Shown here: piece by piece, positions 26,275 to 34,933 of the stretch
Layout: the number at the start of each line of letters is the position of its first letter
Numbering within the stretch: the first letter of the stretch is position 1
The notes under the pieces: generated by a model
What the model was told of the DNA's origin: nothing
Databases searched by the model: none
The model's input: the letters and a program-made list of their open reading frames with translations, nothing else
NCBI RefSeq assembly: GCF_002553505.1
Contig: NZ_PDCP01000027.1
Location: 1-64,000, forward strand
Source: Mycolicibacterium agri
GTDB lineage: Bacteria > Actinomycetota > Actinomycetes > Mycobacteriales > Mycobacteriaceae
Length of the DNA: 64,000 bases
Direction of reading: 5' to 3'
Made by a program: the position numbers and the translations under genes

Positions 26275-27172
26275 GGCACTCCGTCGCACACGACGCGATC
26301 GTCTCCGGCGAGGGTTGCAAGTGCGGTTGCGGGGCGGGCGGCGGCGCGGGCGGCGCGACCGGGATGGTCGACAGTTGCGGCGCGGCCGGGGTGGTCGACA
26401 GTTGCGGCGCAGCAGGAGTGCCCAGGTGCGGCCGGCCCGTGGACAGGGGCGAAACCGTAGGAGTCCGCGGTGTCGCGTCGCTGTCCCCAGGCGTCTCCTC
26501 GTCCTCCTGGGGTGTCGCGAGTTTGGCGGCGACGAATGTTGCCGCCTGATCGACCATCCCCGTCTCCTTGTACTGCGTGTGCGCGTTCCAGTCGCGCCCG
26601 CTCGAGCACACGAAGTCCTCGGGCACGCACAGATCGATGGTCTTGTCCGCATACAACGGGCCGACGACGATGTCCGGCTGGTTGATCACCCGCATGAACC
26701 GCTCGTTGGGGGTGCCGAACAGCGCGACGGCCGCGACGTGTTCGGCCACATCGGCCGGCATGGGATTGGGGACACCCTCGGGCACGCCGTCGGGTATGAC
26801 GTCGGCCGTGACGAAGCCCGCCACGGCAGCACCCTGCGAGAACCCGCCCAGCACGATGCGGGTGTCCGGGCAGGCCGCCGCGACCGATTCGACCTTCGCG
26901 CTGGCGTCTCTGATGCCGTCAACGGCTCGGGGAAAGTCGGTGGTGGCCGGGTAGTTGACGGGATAGACCTCCATCGACTTGTCGCCGATGCGCGAGCGCA
27001 GCGCTTCGACGAACGCCTCGCCCGTCGGACCCAAACCGGGCGCCTCGGCGGTGCCGCGCGCGAAAACGACTTCCACGTCAGGGCATGGCTCCGCCGACGC
27101 CGACGGCGCGGCGGCCAGCGTCAATCCCGCTGCCGTCGCTGCGATCGTGATCGCGATGTGGCCTGCCCTCAC
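26255..27172 (-). CDS. Secreted cutinase-family esterase
   Basis: This serine esterase of about 305 residues has a signal peptide ending in SASA. The nucleophile is in GGFSQGAAVAG, the catalytic Asp in the disulfide loop CVPEDFVC, and the His in AHTQY. A Pro/Thr-rich tail of about 80 residues with repeated APQLST follows the domain. Mycobacterial relatives hydrolyse lipid esters at the cell surface. I chose GTG 27172 because the signal peptide then starts normally; the frame is open to 27256. It overlaps the DUF1906 gene, so the two may be co-expressed. Confidence 0.88.
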   Translation of the reverse strand: MRAGHIAITIAATAAGLTLAAAPSASAEPCPDVEVVFARGTAEAPGLGPTGEAFVEALRSRIGDKSMEVYPVNYPATTDFPRAVDGIRDASAKVESVAAACPDTRIVLGGFSQGAAVAGFVTADVIPDGVPEGVPNPMPADVAEHVAAVALFGTPNERFMRVINQPDIVVGPLYADKTIDLCVPEDFVCSSGRDWNAHTQYKETGMVDQAATFVAAKLATPQEDEETPGDSDATPRTPTVSPLSTGRPHLGTPAAPQLSTTPAAPQLSTIPVAPPAPPPAPQPHLQPSPETIASCATECRVVGPE

Positions 27173-27345
27173 GGCGCCATGCTGACATACCGGCAACAAA
27201 CCGGCATTTCGAAAATCCAATTGTTTATGAACGTCACATGAATCGCTTATTTTCACAGTTGGGCGGTTTTTCGCCGTCGATCACGAAATAGCCTGACACG
27301 CTGGGCGTTTAACGTCTGCCACGAGTTAACCGTGCCAGATCCCCG

Positions 27346-29760
27346 CTAGACCATATCCTTACTCGTCATCCAGCGCATCAGGAACCAGCCCACGAACACC
27401 GGCAGCCAGCACGTCAACACCCGGTACAGCAGCACCGACGGCACGGCTACCCCGGCGGGCACCCCGAACGCGGCCAGACCACCGATCAACGCCGCCTCGA
27501 CCGCGCCGACACCGCCGGGCGTGGGTGCAGCCGACGCCAACGTGCCGCCGATCATCGTCACCACCGTCACCGTGATGAACGAAGCGTCGCCGCCGAACGC
27601 CGAGATGCACGCCCACAGCGCCAACGCACCGCCGAGAGTCGTTGCCGCACAACCGAGAACGATGAGAACGAGGCGGCGCGGTTCGGTCGCGAGCTCACGC
27701 AGGTCGCGCAACACCTCTGAGATGCGCGGCCCCAGTGTCGCCACCAGCCACTTGCGCAGCCTGGGCACGACGACGAACGCCGCGAGGACCACCAGCAATA
27801 TCCCGGCGACCGCGTACAAGATCGTGGCCGACGGAACGAACTTCGACAGGTCCGCAGAGGCACCGGCGAAGGCGCTGAACAGAATCAGCAGGCCGATGTG
27901 GGTGACCACCTGCACCGACTGCTGCAGCGCCACCGCCGTTGCGGCGCGCAACGCACCGAGTCCGCCCTTCTGCAGGAACCGCGCGCTCAACGCCAGACCG
28001 CCGACGCCTGCGGGTGTCGTGGTGGCGGCGAAGGTGTTTGCCACCTGCATGATCGTGAGATTGCGGAAGCTGACCAGCCCGTCGGCGCACGCCCACAGCG
28101 CGGCCGCGGCGCCGGTGTACTTCAACGCCGACACGGCAAGGCCCAGTAGCGCCCACCACCAGTTCGCCGTCCGCAGTTCGGCGAAGAACGTCGGCACGGT
28201 GCTGATGAACGGCAACGCCACATAGACCAACGCGACGATCAGCACCATCTGCAGAATCTGGTTGCGGTTGAACCGGGTGACGGTTTCGGTCTCGATCTCG
28301 TCGGCCCCGGTCTGCAGTTTCACCTCGTCGCGCACCTCGGCCAGCGTCGCCTTGGTTGCGCCGCATTCATCCCGAATGCGTTTGGGGACAGCAGCTTTGG
28401 TGAGTCTCCGCGATGCCGTCAACACCGTCGCCTTGCCGAATACGCCCATCGCAGCACGCACCGCGGTCGGCGCGTCGTACAGCGCGCTCGTGGTCACCAG
28501 CAGCTGGGCGATGTCGGATTGCAGTTGCGCGTCGGTGGCTCCGTACTCGGCGTGGTCGAAGCCGCCGAACAGCGCTGCGCCGTCGTCGACGGTGATCTTC
28601 TTGGCGCGCAGGTCGCCGTGCGAGATGTACTGGTCGTGCAGCACACGCAGCGCTCCCCAGATGCGGGCCACCAGCATCATCTCCGCGGCGTCTTCGAGCG
28701 GCGTGCCGCGCGCAGGCGTGTGCGCGAACATCGTCCAGCCGCGGTCGAGCGATGTGACGGCCAGCGGCGTGGTGTTGGCGACCCCCAGATCGCCGATGGC
28801 GATCGCCATCAGCGCACGATGCTCCACCACGCGGCGCATCGACGCGTGCAACGGCGCCGTTTCGCCGCCGCGCAGCGTGGCCTTGCGCCACAGCTGACGC
28901 AGCGCACCGCCGCTGCGCTGATTCGGGCTGTACAACTCGAGCTCGATGGACTTGCCGTCGCCGTCGCAGTCGGCCGACAGCAGCAGTGACCCGCGGCCGG
29001 CCAGCCGGATCACGGTCAAACCGGTGATCGTGCAGCCCCGCCGCTGCATCGCCCGGACGGCGCCCTCGAGCGGCACCTCCAGCGCGGGCGTGCCGACGAC
29101 CAGGATGACCAGGGCGCCGACGAACCAGCCCACGGCCAACCCCAGCAGCGACCGGGCCGGCACCACGGTGCTGACCACCAGGTGGATCGGCACGAAGGCC
29201 AGCAGCAGCGCCCACCACCAGCGCCGCCACCGGGCGGGCAGCCACGGCCCCGACACCGTCAGCATCGCCGCCAGCATCGCGATCCAGCGCGGGTCATCGA
29301 GGAACTGCGACAGGAAGGTCTTGGGCTGGTCGGCGACGTCGAAGTGCCACCGCGGCGCGGCGACGCCGTCGGGACGCACCGACAGCGCGAGCACGGCGAC
29401 GATGCCCGCCGCGGCGTAGGCGCCGAGCAGCTTCCAGTTCCGCCCGACGATCAGCCCGACGAGGATGGCGAACGGCAGCACCACGATCGCGATGCCGTAG
29501 GCCAGATAGACCAGGTTGGACTGGGTGGGGGTGAGCACGCCGACGACGTCGGAGATGGATCGCTCCAGCGCGACCCAGTCATAGCGGGTGAGCAGCGAAG
29601 TGGTGATGACGATCGCGAGGAACGCCGTCGCAAGGACGAGCCGCAGGATATCGCTGGTGCGCCGGGTCAGCGGTTGCAGCAAGCTGCCCGTAACGGTGAC
29701 TTCCCGCCCGTCGACTCGCACGCGACTAGTTAACCGGACACGCTCGCCGGGACACGACAT
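27346..29760 (-). CDS. Membrane flippase-like protein with a kinase-like domain
   Basis: This protein of about 804 residues has three parts. The first 220 residues are hydrophobic helices. Residues ~240-450 resemble a degenerate protein-kinase or RIO-like fold (SHGDLRAKKITVDD as catalytic loop, FGGFDHAEYG in place of DFG). The last 300 residues form a lysylphosphatidylglycerol-synthase/YbhN transmembrane domain (PAGVGGLALSARFL, TPGGVGAVEAALIGGL). The last domain is linked to lipid flipping in MprF relatives; what the kinase-like part does is unknown. GTG 29721 is an alternative start. It is divergent from the hydrolase-cyclase gene. Confidence 0.8.
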   Translation of the reverse strand: MSCPGERVRLTSRVRVDGREVTVTGSLLQPLTRRTSDILRLVLATAFLAIVITTSLLTRYDWVALERSISDVVGVLTPTQSNLVYLAYGIAIVVLPFAILVGLIVGRNWKLLGAYAAAGIVAVLALSVRPDGVAAPRWHFDVADQPKTFLSQFLDDPRWIAMLAAMLTVSGPWLPARWRRWWWALLLAFVPIHLVVSTVVPARSLLGLAVGWFVGALVILVVGTPALEVPLEGAVRAMQRRGCTITGLTVIRLAGRGSLLLSADCDGDGKSIELELYSPNQRSGGALRQLWRKATLRGGETAPLHASMRRVVEHRALMAIAIGDLGVANTTPLAVTSLDRGWTMFAHTPARGTPLEDAAEMMLVARIWGALRVLHDQYISHGDLRAKKITVDDGAALFGGFDHAEYGATDAQLQSDIAQLLVTTSALYDAPTAVRAAMGVFGKATVLTASRRLTKAAVPKRIRDECGATKATLAEVRDEVKLQTGADEIETETVTRFNRNQILQMVLIVALVYVALPFISTVPTFFAELRTANWWWALLGLAVSALKYTGAAAALWACADGLVSFRNLTIMQVANTFAATTTPAGVGGLALSARFLQKGGLGALRAATAVALQQSVQVVTHIGLLILFSAFAGASADLSKFVPSATILYAVAGILLVVLAAFVVVPRLRKWLVATLGPRISEVLRDLRELATEPRRLVLIVLGCAATTLGGALALWACISAFGGDASFITVTVVTMIGGTLASAAPTPGGVGAVEAALIGGLAAFGVPAGVAVPSVLLYRVLTCWLPVFVGWFLMRWMTSKDMV

Positions 29761-29846
29761 TGCGCACGGCGGGTAGGCGGGCGGCTAAGCGGCGGGGAAA
29801 CTGCCAATCGCGAATTTTTGCTTTCGGCGTTAAATACGCTCGGTTG

Positions 29847-31412
29847 ATGCCGGAAACGGCGTACGCCTCGTGCGGCGACCTGAGCCTGGCTTATCAGGTC
29901 TTCGGCGACGGGCCGATCGAGCTGGTTTTCGTCGGACCGATGATCACCCATGTCGAGCTGTTCTGGACCCTGCCCGACTTCAAGGCCTTCTTCGACCAGC
30001 TCGCCACCTACTGCCGGATCGTGATCTTCGACAAGGCAGGCGTGGGACTGTCGGACCCGATTCCGCGGATTCGCACCTTGGACGATCGCGCGGCCGAGAT
30101 CGAGGCGGTCATGGATGCCGTCGGCTTCACCAAGGCCGTCGTCTTCGGGATGAGCGAGGGCGGACCCGCGTCGTTGGTGTTCACCGCGAAACGGCCGCAG
30201 CGGGCGAGGGCGTTGATTCTGTACGGGTCCTTTCCGTGGTTTACCGCGGAATGGGAAGACCTGGACCGTGAGCCATCCGTGGTGCATGCCCGGCTCTGTT
30301 CGATGGCCCGCGAGAACGAGGGCGACGAGAAGTACATGCCGTCGATGGAACAGATCGCCTGCCTCGTCGAGATGGCTCGAACGGCCACACGGTCGTGGGG
30401 CAGCGGCGAGACGGTGCGGATTCTGTTTCCGGGCGCGGGATCGGTCCGGCAGCGGGCGATGTTGGAGCGCATGTGCGCCAGCCCCGGAATGGTGCGCGCG
30501 ACGATGCAATCGGTGTTGAGCCTCGACGTGCGGCCGATCCTGCCGACGATCACCGCGCCGACGCTGGTCATCCATGCCCGCGGTGACCTGATACCGGTGC
30601 AGTTGGGTCGTTACCTCGCCGACCACATACCCGGCGCGCGGTTCCTCGAAGTCGAGGGCCGCGAACACGGGCCGTGGGCCACCGAACCCGATCGGATTCT
30701 GAGCGAGATCGAGGAGTTTCTCACCGGGGGACACCTGGCGCCGCCCCAGTCGCACCGGGCCCTGCGGACCGTGTTGTTCACCGACATCGTGGCGTCGACG
30801 GCGCATGCCGCGGCGGCGGGCGACGAGCGGTGGCGCGCCACGCTGCAACGCTTCCGCGAGATGACCGCCGAAGCGGCCGAACCGTTTGACGGCACCGTCG
30901 TGAAGAACACCGGCGATGGTCATCTGCTGACGTTTGACGGGCCCACCCAAGCGATCCGATGTGCCGAGGCGTTGTGCGCAGAAGCGGAGGCGCTGAGCAT
31001 CAAGATCCGAGCGGCGATCCACACCGGTGAATGCGAACTCATGGACGCCGACATCGGCGGGCTTGCCGTCCACATCGCAGCGCGGATCCTGGGCCACTCG
31101 GGTCCGGGGGAGATTGTCGTCTCGCGCACCGTGCGCGACCTCGTCGTCGGGTCGGGGATCGCGTTCGACGACCGCGGCAGTGTCGAGTTGCGCGGCGTTC
31201 CTGGCACGTGGGATCTGCTCGCGGTCAGCCGCAACGGCGTGCCGACGGGTTCAGCCGAAGCGAGGCTGGTGTCTACACCGACGCCGGGACCTCGTGCCGG
31301 CATGCGCAGGTCCGACAGGGCCATGGCGGCGGTCGTCCGACATACCCCCTGGATACTTCGCGGGGTGGCGCGTCTGGCGCCCACAGCGGACCGCAACAGC
31401 ATTCGCGCATAA
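29847..31412 (+). CDS. Alpha/beta-hydrolase fused to class III adenylate cyclase
   Basis: This 521-residue soluble protein has the two-domain layout of mycobacterial Rv1900c (LipJ). The hydrolase (residues ~1-290) has the nucleophile in FGMSEGGP and His in EGREHGPW. The cyclase (~305-470) has VLFTDIVAST with the metal-binding Asp, KNTGDGHLLTF with the second Asp and the purine Lys. LAVHIAARI stands where the canonical enzyme has Asn. That His replaces the transition-state Asn, so activity may be low or altered. A longer frame from 29760 exists, but ATG 29847 begins the domain naturally. Confidence 0.88.
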   Translation: MPETAYASCGDLSLAYQVFGDGPIELVFVGPMITHVELFWTLPDFKAFFDQLATYCRIVIFDKAGVGLSDPIPRIRTLDDRAAEIEAVMDAVGFTKAVVFGMSEGGPASLVFTAKRPQRARALILYGSFPWFTAEWEDLDREPSVVHARLCSMARENEGDEKYMPSMEQIACLVEMARTATRSWGSGETVRILFPGAGSVRQRAMLERMCASPGMVRATMQSVLSLDVRPILPTITAPTLVIHARGDLIPVQLGRYLADHIPGARFLEVEGREHGPWATEPDRILSEIEEFLTGGHLAPPQSHRALRTVLFTDIVASTAHAAAAGDERWRATLQRFREMTAEAAEPFDGTVVKNTGDGHLLTFDGPTQAIRCAEALCAEAEALSIKIRAAIHTGECELMDADIGGLAVHIAARILGHSGPGEIVVSRTVRDLVVGSGIAFDDRGSVELRGVPGTWDLLAVSRNGVPTGSAEARLVSTPTPGPRAGMRRSDRAMAAVVRHTPWILRGVARLAPTADRNSIRA

Positions 31413-31529
31413 GGCGTTTCGGGCGGGTCTCCGACAGGTCTTCAAAAGCCAAGCGGCCGTATAATTCTGACTTTGCCGTCAATTTCTGCAGAGCGTTAAT
31501 TACAGCTCCGAATTCGGGCGTGTCGCTTT

Positions 31530-33176
31530 TTGACACCCGGTACCTTGGCAAACATCGACGGCAAGGCAGTGCGCATTCTTGGCGCTGAAGGGTTCCCCAC
31601 TGGACTGGCCGACGATCAGTTCCGAAGGCTGATCGAAGGCAGTCCCGATGCAATCTGCGTGCATCAACACGGCCGCCTGCTGTATGTCAACGACGCCGGC
31701 GTGCGCCTGATGCGCGCCCAGTCCAGCGACGATCTCGTGGGCCGTCTCCTCACCGATTTCGTCGCACGTGAATCACTGACCCCGATGGAGGCAGGCCTCG
31801 CGGAGTTGCGCGAGGTCGGCGACTGCTCGCCGCGGTACCCGGCGCAGATGATCCGCTTGGACGGTACGCGGCTCGAGGTCGAGGTCGTCATCGTCAAGAC
31901 GCTGTGGTGCGGCGAGATCGCCTACCAGGTCATCACCCGCGACGTCAGCTCGCGGTACGCCGCAGAGACCGTCCTGCGATATCAGGCGGCATTGATCAAC
32001 CACGTCAGCGACGCCATCATTGCGACCACCGCGACCGGACTGGTCACCAGCTGGAATCCCGCCGCCGAGGCGATCTACGGATGGTCGGTCGACGAGGCCT
32101 ACGGCCGCCCGATCAGCGAACTGGTGGGCGGAGCGGCGGACCCGGTCGCGATCGTCGCCTCCGGCGGCATTGTGCACAGCACCCACCGCGCGGCCGACGG
32201 CACACCGCTCGACGTCCGGGTTTCGGCCGCGGTGATGGCCGACGGCTTCGTGTTCGTCTGCTGCGACATGACCGCCCTGCACCGCGCCGAACAGCACTTC
32301 GAAGCTGTCGTCGGGTCGATGGCCGAAGGCGTCATCGTCACCGACAAGGCCGGCTGCATCAAGTCGATCAACCCCGCCGCCGTGCAGATCATCGGCGGCG
32401 GGCTCGAGCACCTCGGCGGCAACTTCTTCGAGATCACCAGCCGCTTCCGGTTCTACGACGTCGACGGCGTGAACATCCCGCCCCTGCAACGGCCCGCGAT
32501 GGCCGTGCTGCGCACCGGTGTGCCGTTCTACAACCAGCTCTACGGATTCGACCGCCCGGACGGGCAGCGTGTCTGGTTGCTGTCCAGCGCCCGCCTGCTC
32601 GCTCCCGCCCTACCCGGCCAGTCGGACATGTTGCTGTCGTTCGCCGACGTCACCGACCAGCGCAAGACCGCCGACAAAGTGCTGTTCTACGCCACCCATG
32701 ACGCGCTCACCGAGCTGCCGAATCGGGTGTCGGTGCTGCGCAGGCTCAAGAAGGCGCTCGCCGCACCCGATGACGCCGACAAGCTGCGCGCGGTGCTGTT
32801 CATCGACATCGACGACCTCAAGTCGATCAACGACACCCTCGGCCACACCGCGGGCGACGAACTGCTGCGGGCTGCGGCGGCGTGCCTGCGGCGCGTGGTG
32901 GACCCCGACGACGTGGCCGGCCGCCTCGGCGGCGACGAGTTCGTCGTGCTCGTCTTCCGCGACGCCAGCCGCGAGCAACTCGACGAGATGATCGAGCGGC
33001 TGCGCCGCGAACTGCAGACCCCCGTTGCCGTCGGCGGCACCACCACGGCGATCGCGGCTAGCATCGGTGTCATCGAAGTGCGCCGCGACGAAAAGCGAAG
33101 CGCCGACGAGATTTTGCGCGACGCCGACCTCGCGATGTATGAGGCCAAACGCGCGCGCCGCACCGTCGACGGCTGA
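31530..33176 (+). CDS. PAS-sensor diguanylate cyclase
   Basis: This cytoplasmic protein of about 548 residues contains two or three PAS domains. The first is near residues 28-130 and the second near 155-260; a third, weaker one is near 265-380. A GGDEF domain at ~395-545 follows. The active site GRLGGDEFVVL is intact and THDALTELPNR begins the domain, so cyclic di-GMP synthesis from GTP is expected. No EAL domain follows and there is no Arg-x-x-Asp inhibitory site at the usual place. The start is uncertain (TTG 31530, TTG 31545 or GTG 31569). It lies 117 bases after the cyclase gene. Confidence 0.88.
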   Translation: MTPGTLANIDGKAVRILGAEGFPTGLADDQFRRLIEGSPDAICVHQHGRLLYVNDAGVRLMRAQSSDDLVGRLLTDFVARESLTPMEAGLAELREVGDCSPRYPAQMIRLDGTRLEVEVVIVKTLWCGEIAYQVITRDVSSRYAAETVLRYQAALINHVSDAIIATTATGLVTSWNPAAEAIYGWSVDEAYGRPISELVGGAADPVAIVASGGIVHSTHRAADGTPLDVRVSAAVMADGFVFVCCDMTALHRAEQHFEAVVGSMAEGVIVTDKAGCIKSINPAAVQIIGGGLEHLGGNFFEITSRFRFYDVDGVNIPPLQRPAMAVLRTGVPFYNQLYGFDRPDGQRVWLLSSARLLAPALPGQSDMLLSFADVTDQRKTADKVLFYATHDALTELPNRVSVLRRLKKALAAPDDADKLRAVLFIDIDDLKSINDTLGHTAGDELLRAAAACLRRVVDPDDVAGRLGGDEFVVLVFRDASREQLDEMIERLRRELQTPVAVGGTTTAIAASIGVIEVRRDEKRSADEILRDADLAMYEAKRARRTVDG

Positions 33177-33180
33177 CGGG

Positions 33181-34776
33181 TCAGTCCTGCTGCAGCCTGC
33201 CGTCGATGCGCCGCCACAGGTGTTCGGGGTTGCCGTCGGCAATCGCGCTGGGCAGCAACGACTTCGGCGCGTTCTGATAGCAGACCGGCCGCAGGAAGCG
33301 CTCGATGGCACGCGCACCGACCGATGTGGTGCGCGAATCCGACGTGGCGGGCGAGGGGCCGCCGTGCACCATCGCGTGGCAGACCTCGACGCCCGTCGGC
33401 CAGCCGTCGAAGATGATCCGGCCAGCCTTCAACTCCAGCAGCGGCAGCAGTTGCCGTGCCTCGTCGTAGTCGGATTCGTCGGCATGGATCGACGCGGTGA
33501 GTTGGCCCTCGATGTTGTCGGCGACGGCGCGCATCTCGGCCGTATTGGTGCACCGCACCACGAGGCTGGAGGAGCCGAAGACCTCGCTCTGCAGCGCCTC
33601 CGACTTGAGAAAGTGGTCGACGTCGGTGGCGAACAACGCTGCGCGGCAGGTTGTTTCGCTGTCGCTCTCCTTGCCGCGCACGATCAGCTCAGCGTCCGCC
33701 TCGAACTTCTTGACGCCCTCGGCGTACGCATGCGCGATGGCGGGGGTGAGCATCGGGGTGGCGTCGGTCTGTGCGATCGCGTCGCGCGCGGCGGCGATGA
33801 ACGACTCGAGGCCAGGCCCGTCGACAGCGATCACCAGACCAGGGTTGGTGCAGAACTGTCCCGAGCCGAGCGTCAGCGAGTTGACGAATGCGCGGCCCAG
33901 ATCGGCGCCGCGGCTTTCCAGCGCTCCGTCGAGCAGGAACACCGGGTTGATCGAACTCATCTCGGCGTAGACCGGTATCGGCTCCGGCCGGCTCGCCGCC
34001 GCGGCGACGAGAGCCCTTCCGCCGGAACGTGATCCGGTGAACCCGACGGCCTTGATGCGCGGGTCGGTCACCAGCGTCACCCCGAGGTCCGGCCCGTAGC
34101 CGTACAGCAGCGAGAACGTGCCTGCGGGCAGATCCGCGGCGGCCACGGCGTCGGCGATCGCCCTGCCGACGAGTTCCGAAGTGCCGGGGTGGGCGTCGTG
34201 CGCCTTGACGACGACGGGGCACCCGGCGGCCAGCGCCGATGCGGTGTCACCGCCTGCCACCGAGAACGCCAACGGGAAGTTGCTGGCGCCGAACACCGCG
34301 ACGGGTCCCACCGGGATAGAGCGCTGCCGAATGTCCGGCCGCGGCAGCGGTTTTCGATCGGGCAGCGCCGGGTCGATGCGGGCGCCGTTCCAGCTGCCCT
34401 CCCGCAGCACGTCGGCGAACAGCCGCAGCTGACCGGTGGTGCGGGCGACTTCGCCGGTGAGCCGGGCCTGCGGAAGGCCGCTCTCGGCGACGGCGCGGGC
34501 GGCGATCGCGTCCGTTGCGGCGTCGATGTTGTCGGCGATCGCTTCGAGGAAGCGGGCACGCTGTTCGGACGTGGTGGCGCGATAGTCGGCGAACGCGGCG
34601 GCCGCGGCGGCGCAGGCCGCGTCGACATGCGAGGCGTCGCCGTACGGGTAGGCCGGTTCGAGTTCGTGTCCCGCGGTGGGGTCGAAGGCGCGGATCTCTT
34701 TGCCGGACCCGCGAACGAGTTCACCGGCGATCAGCATCTGTCCCGTCAGTTGGGCATCGCGCATGGTGGCGGTCAT
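33181..34776 (-). CDS. Aldehyde dehydrogenase, 2,5-dioxovalerate type
   Basis: This 531-residue NAD(P)-dependent aldehyde dehydrogenase is closest in pattern to alpha-ketoglutarate-semialdehyde (2,5-dioxovalerate) dehydrogenases. GASNFPLAFSVAGGD is the cofactor region, FTGSRSGGRAL the dinucleotide loop, YAEMSSINPVFL carries the general-base Glu, and GSGQFCTNPGLVI the catalytic Cys. This enzyme normally ends non-phosphorylative sugar-acid pathways, but no sugar-acid dehydratase is next to it. It is divergent from the proline-rich protein gene. Confidence 0.88.
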   Translation of the reverse strand: MTATMRDAQLTGQMLIAGELVRGSGKEIRAFDPTAGHELEPAYPYGDASHVDAACAAAAAAFADYRATTSEQRARFLEAIADNIDAATDAIAARAVAESGLPQARLTGEVARTTGQLRLFADVLREGSWNGARIDPALPDRKPLPRPDIRQRSIPVGPVAVFGASNFPLAFSVAGGDTASALAAGCPVVVKAHDAHPGTSELVGRAIADAVAAADLPAGTFSLLYGYGPDLGVTLVTDPRIKAVGFTGSRSGGRALVAAAASRPEPIPVYAEMSSINPVFLLDGALESRGADLGRAFVNSLTLGSGQFCTNPGLVIAVDGPGLESFIAAARDAIAQTDATPMLTPAIAHAYAEGVKKFEADAELIVRGKESDSETTCRAALFATDVDHFLKSEALQSEVFGSSSLVVRCTNTAEMRAVADNIEGQLTASIHADESDYDEARQLLPLLELKAGRIIFDGWPTGVEVCHAMVHGGPSPATSDSRTTSVGARAIERFLRPVCYQNAPKSLLPSAIADGNPEHLWRRIDGRLQQD

Positions 34777-34933
34777 AGCGTCCTTAATAGGTGGTCGAGT
34801 TTCGGCGGTATGGGCTCAACCGTAGGCCTGGCCCCGGCGTAGATGTCCAGTGCAGAATTCTTCGCGTGAATAGGCCCCCGACAGGGCTCGGCTGTAGTCT
34901 CTGACCTGGATGACAGGCAGAGGGGGTAAGCGA

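Noticed and set aside
26275-26652. Upstream extension of the DUF1906 protein
   Set aside because: It is Arg/Pro-rich shadow of the cutinase tail; the Tat signal begins just after GTG 26274.
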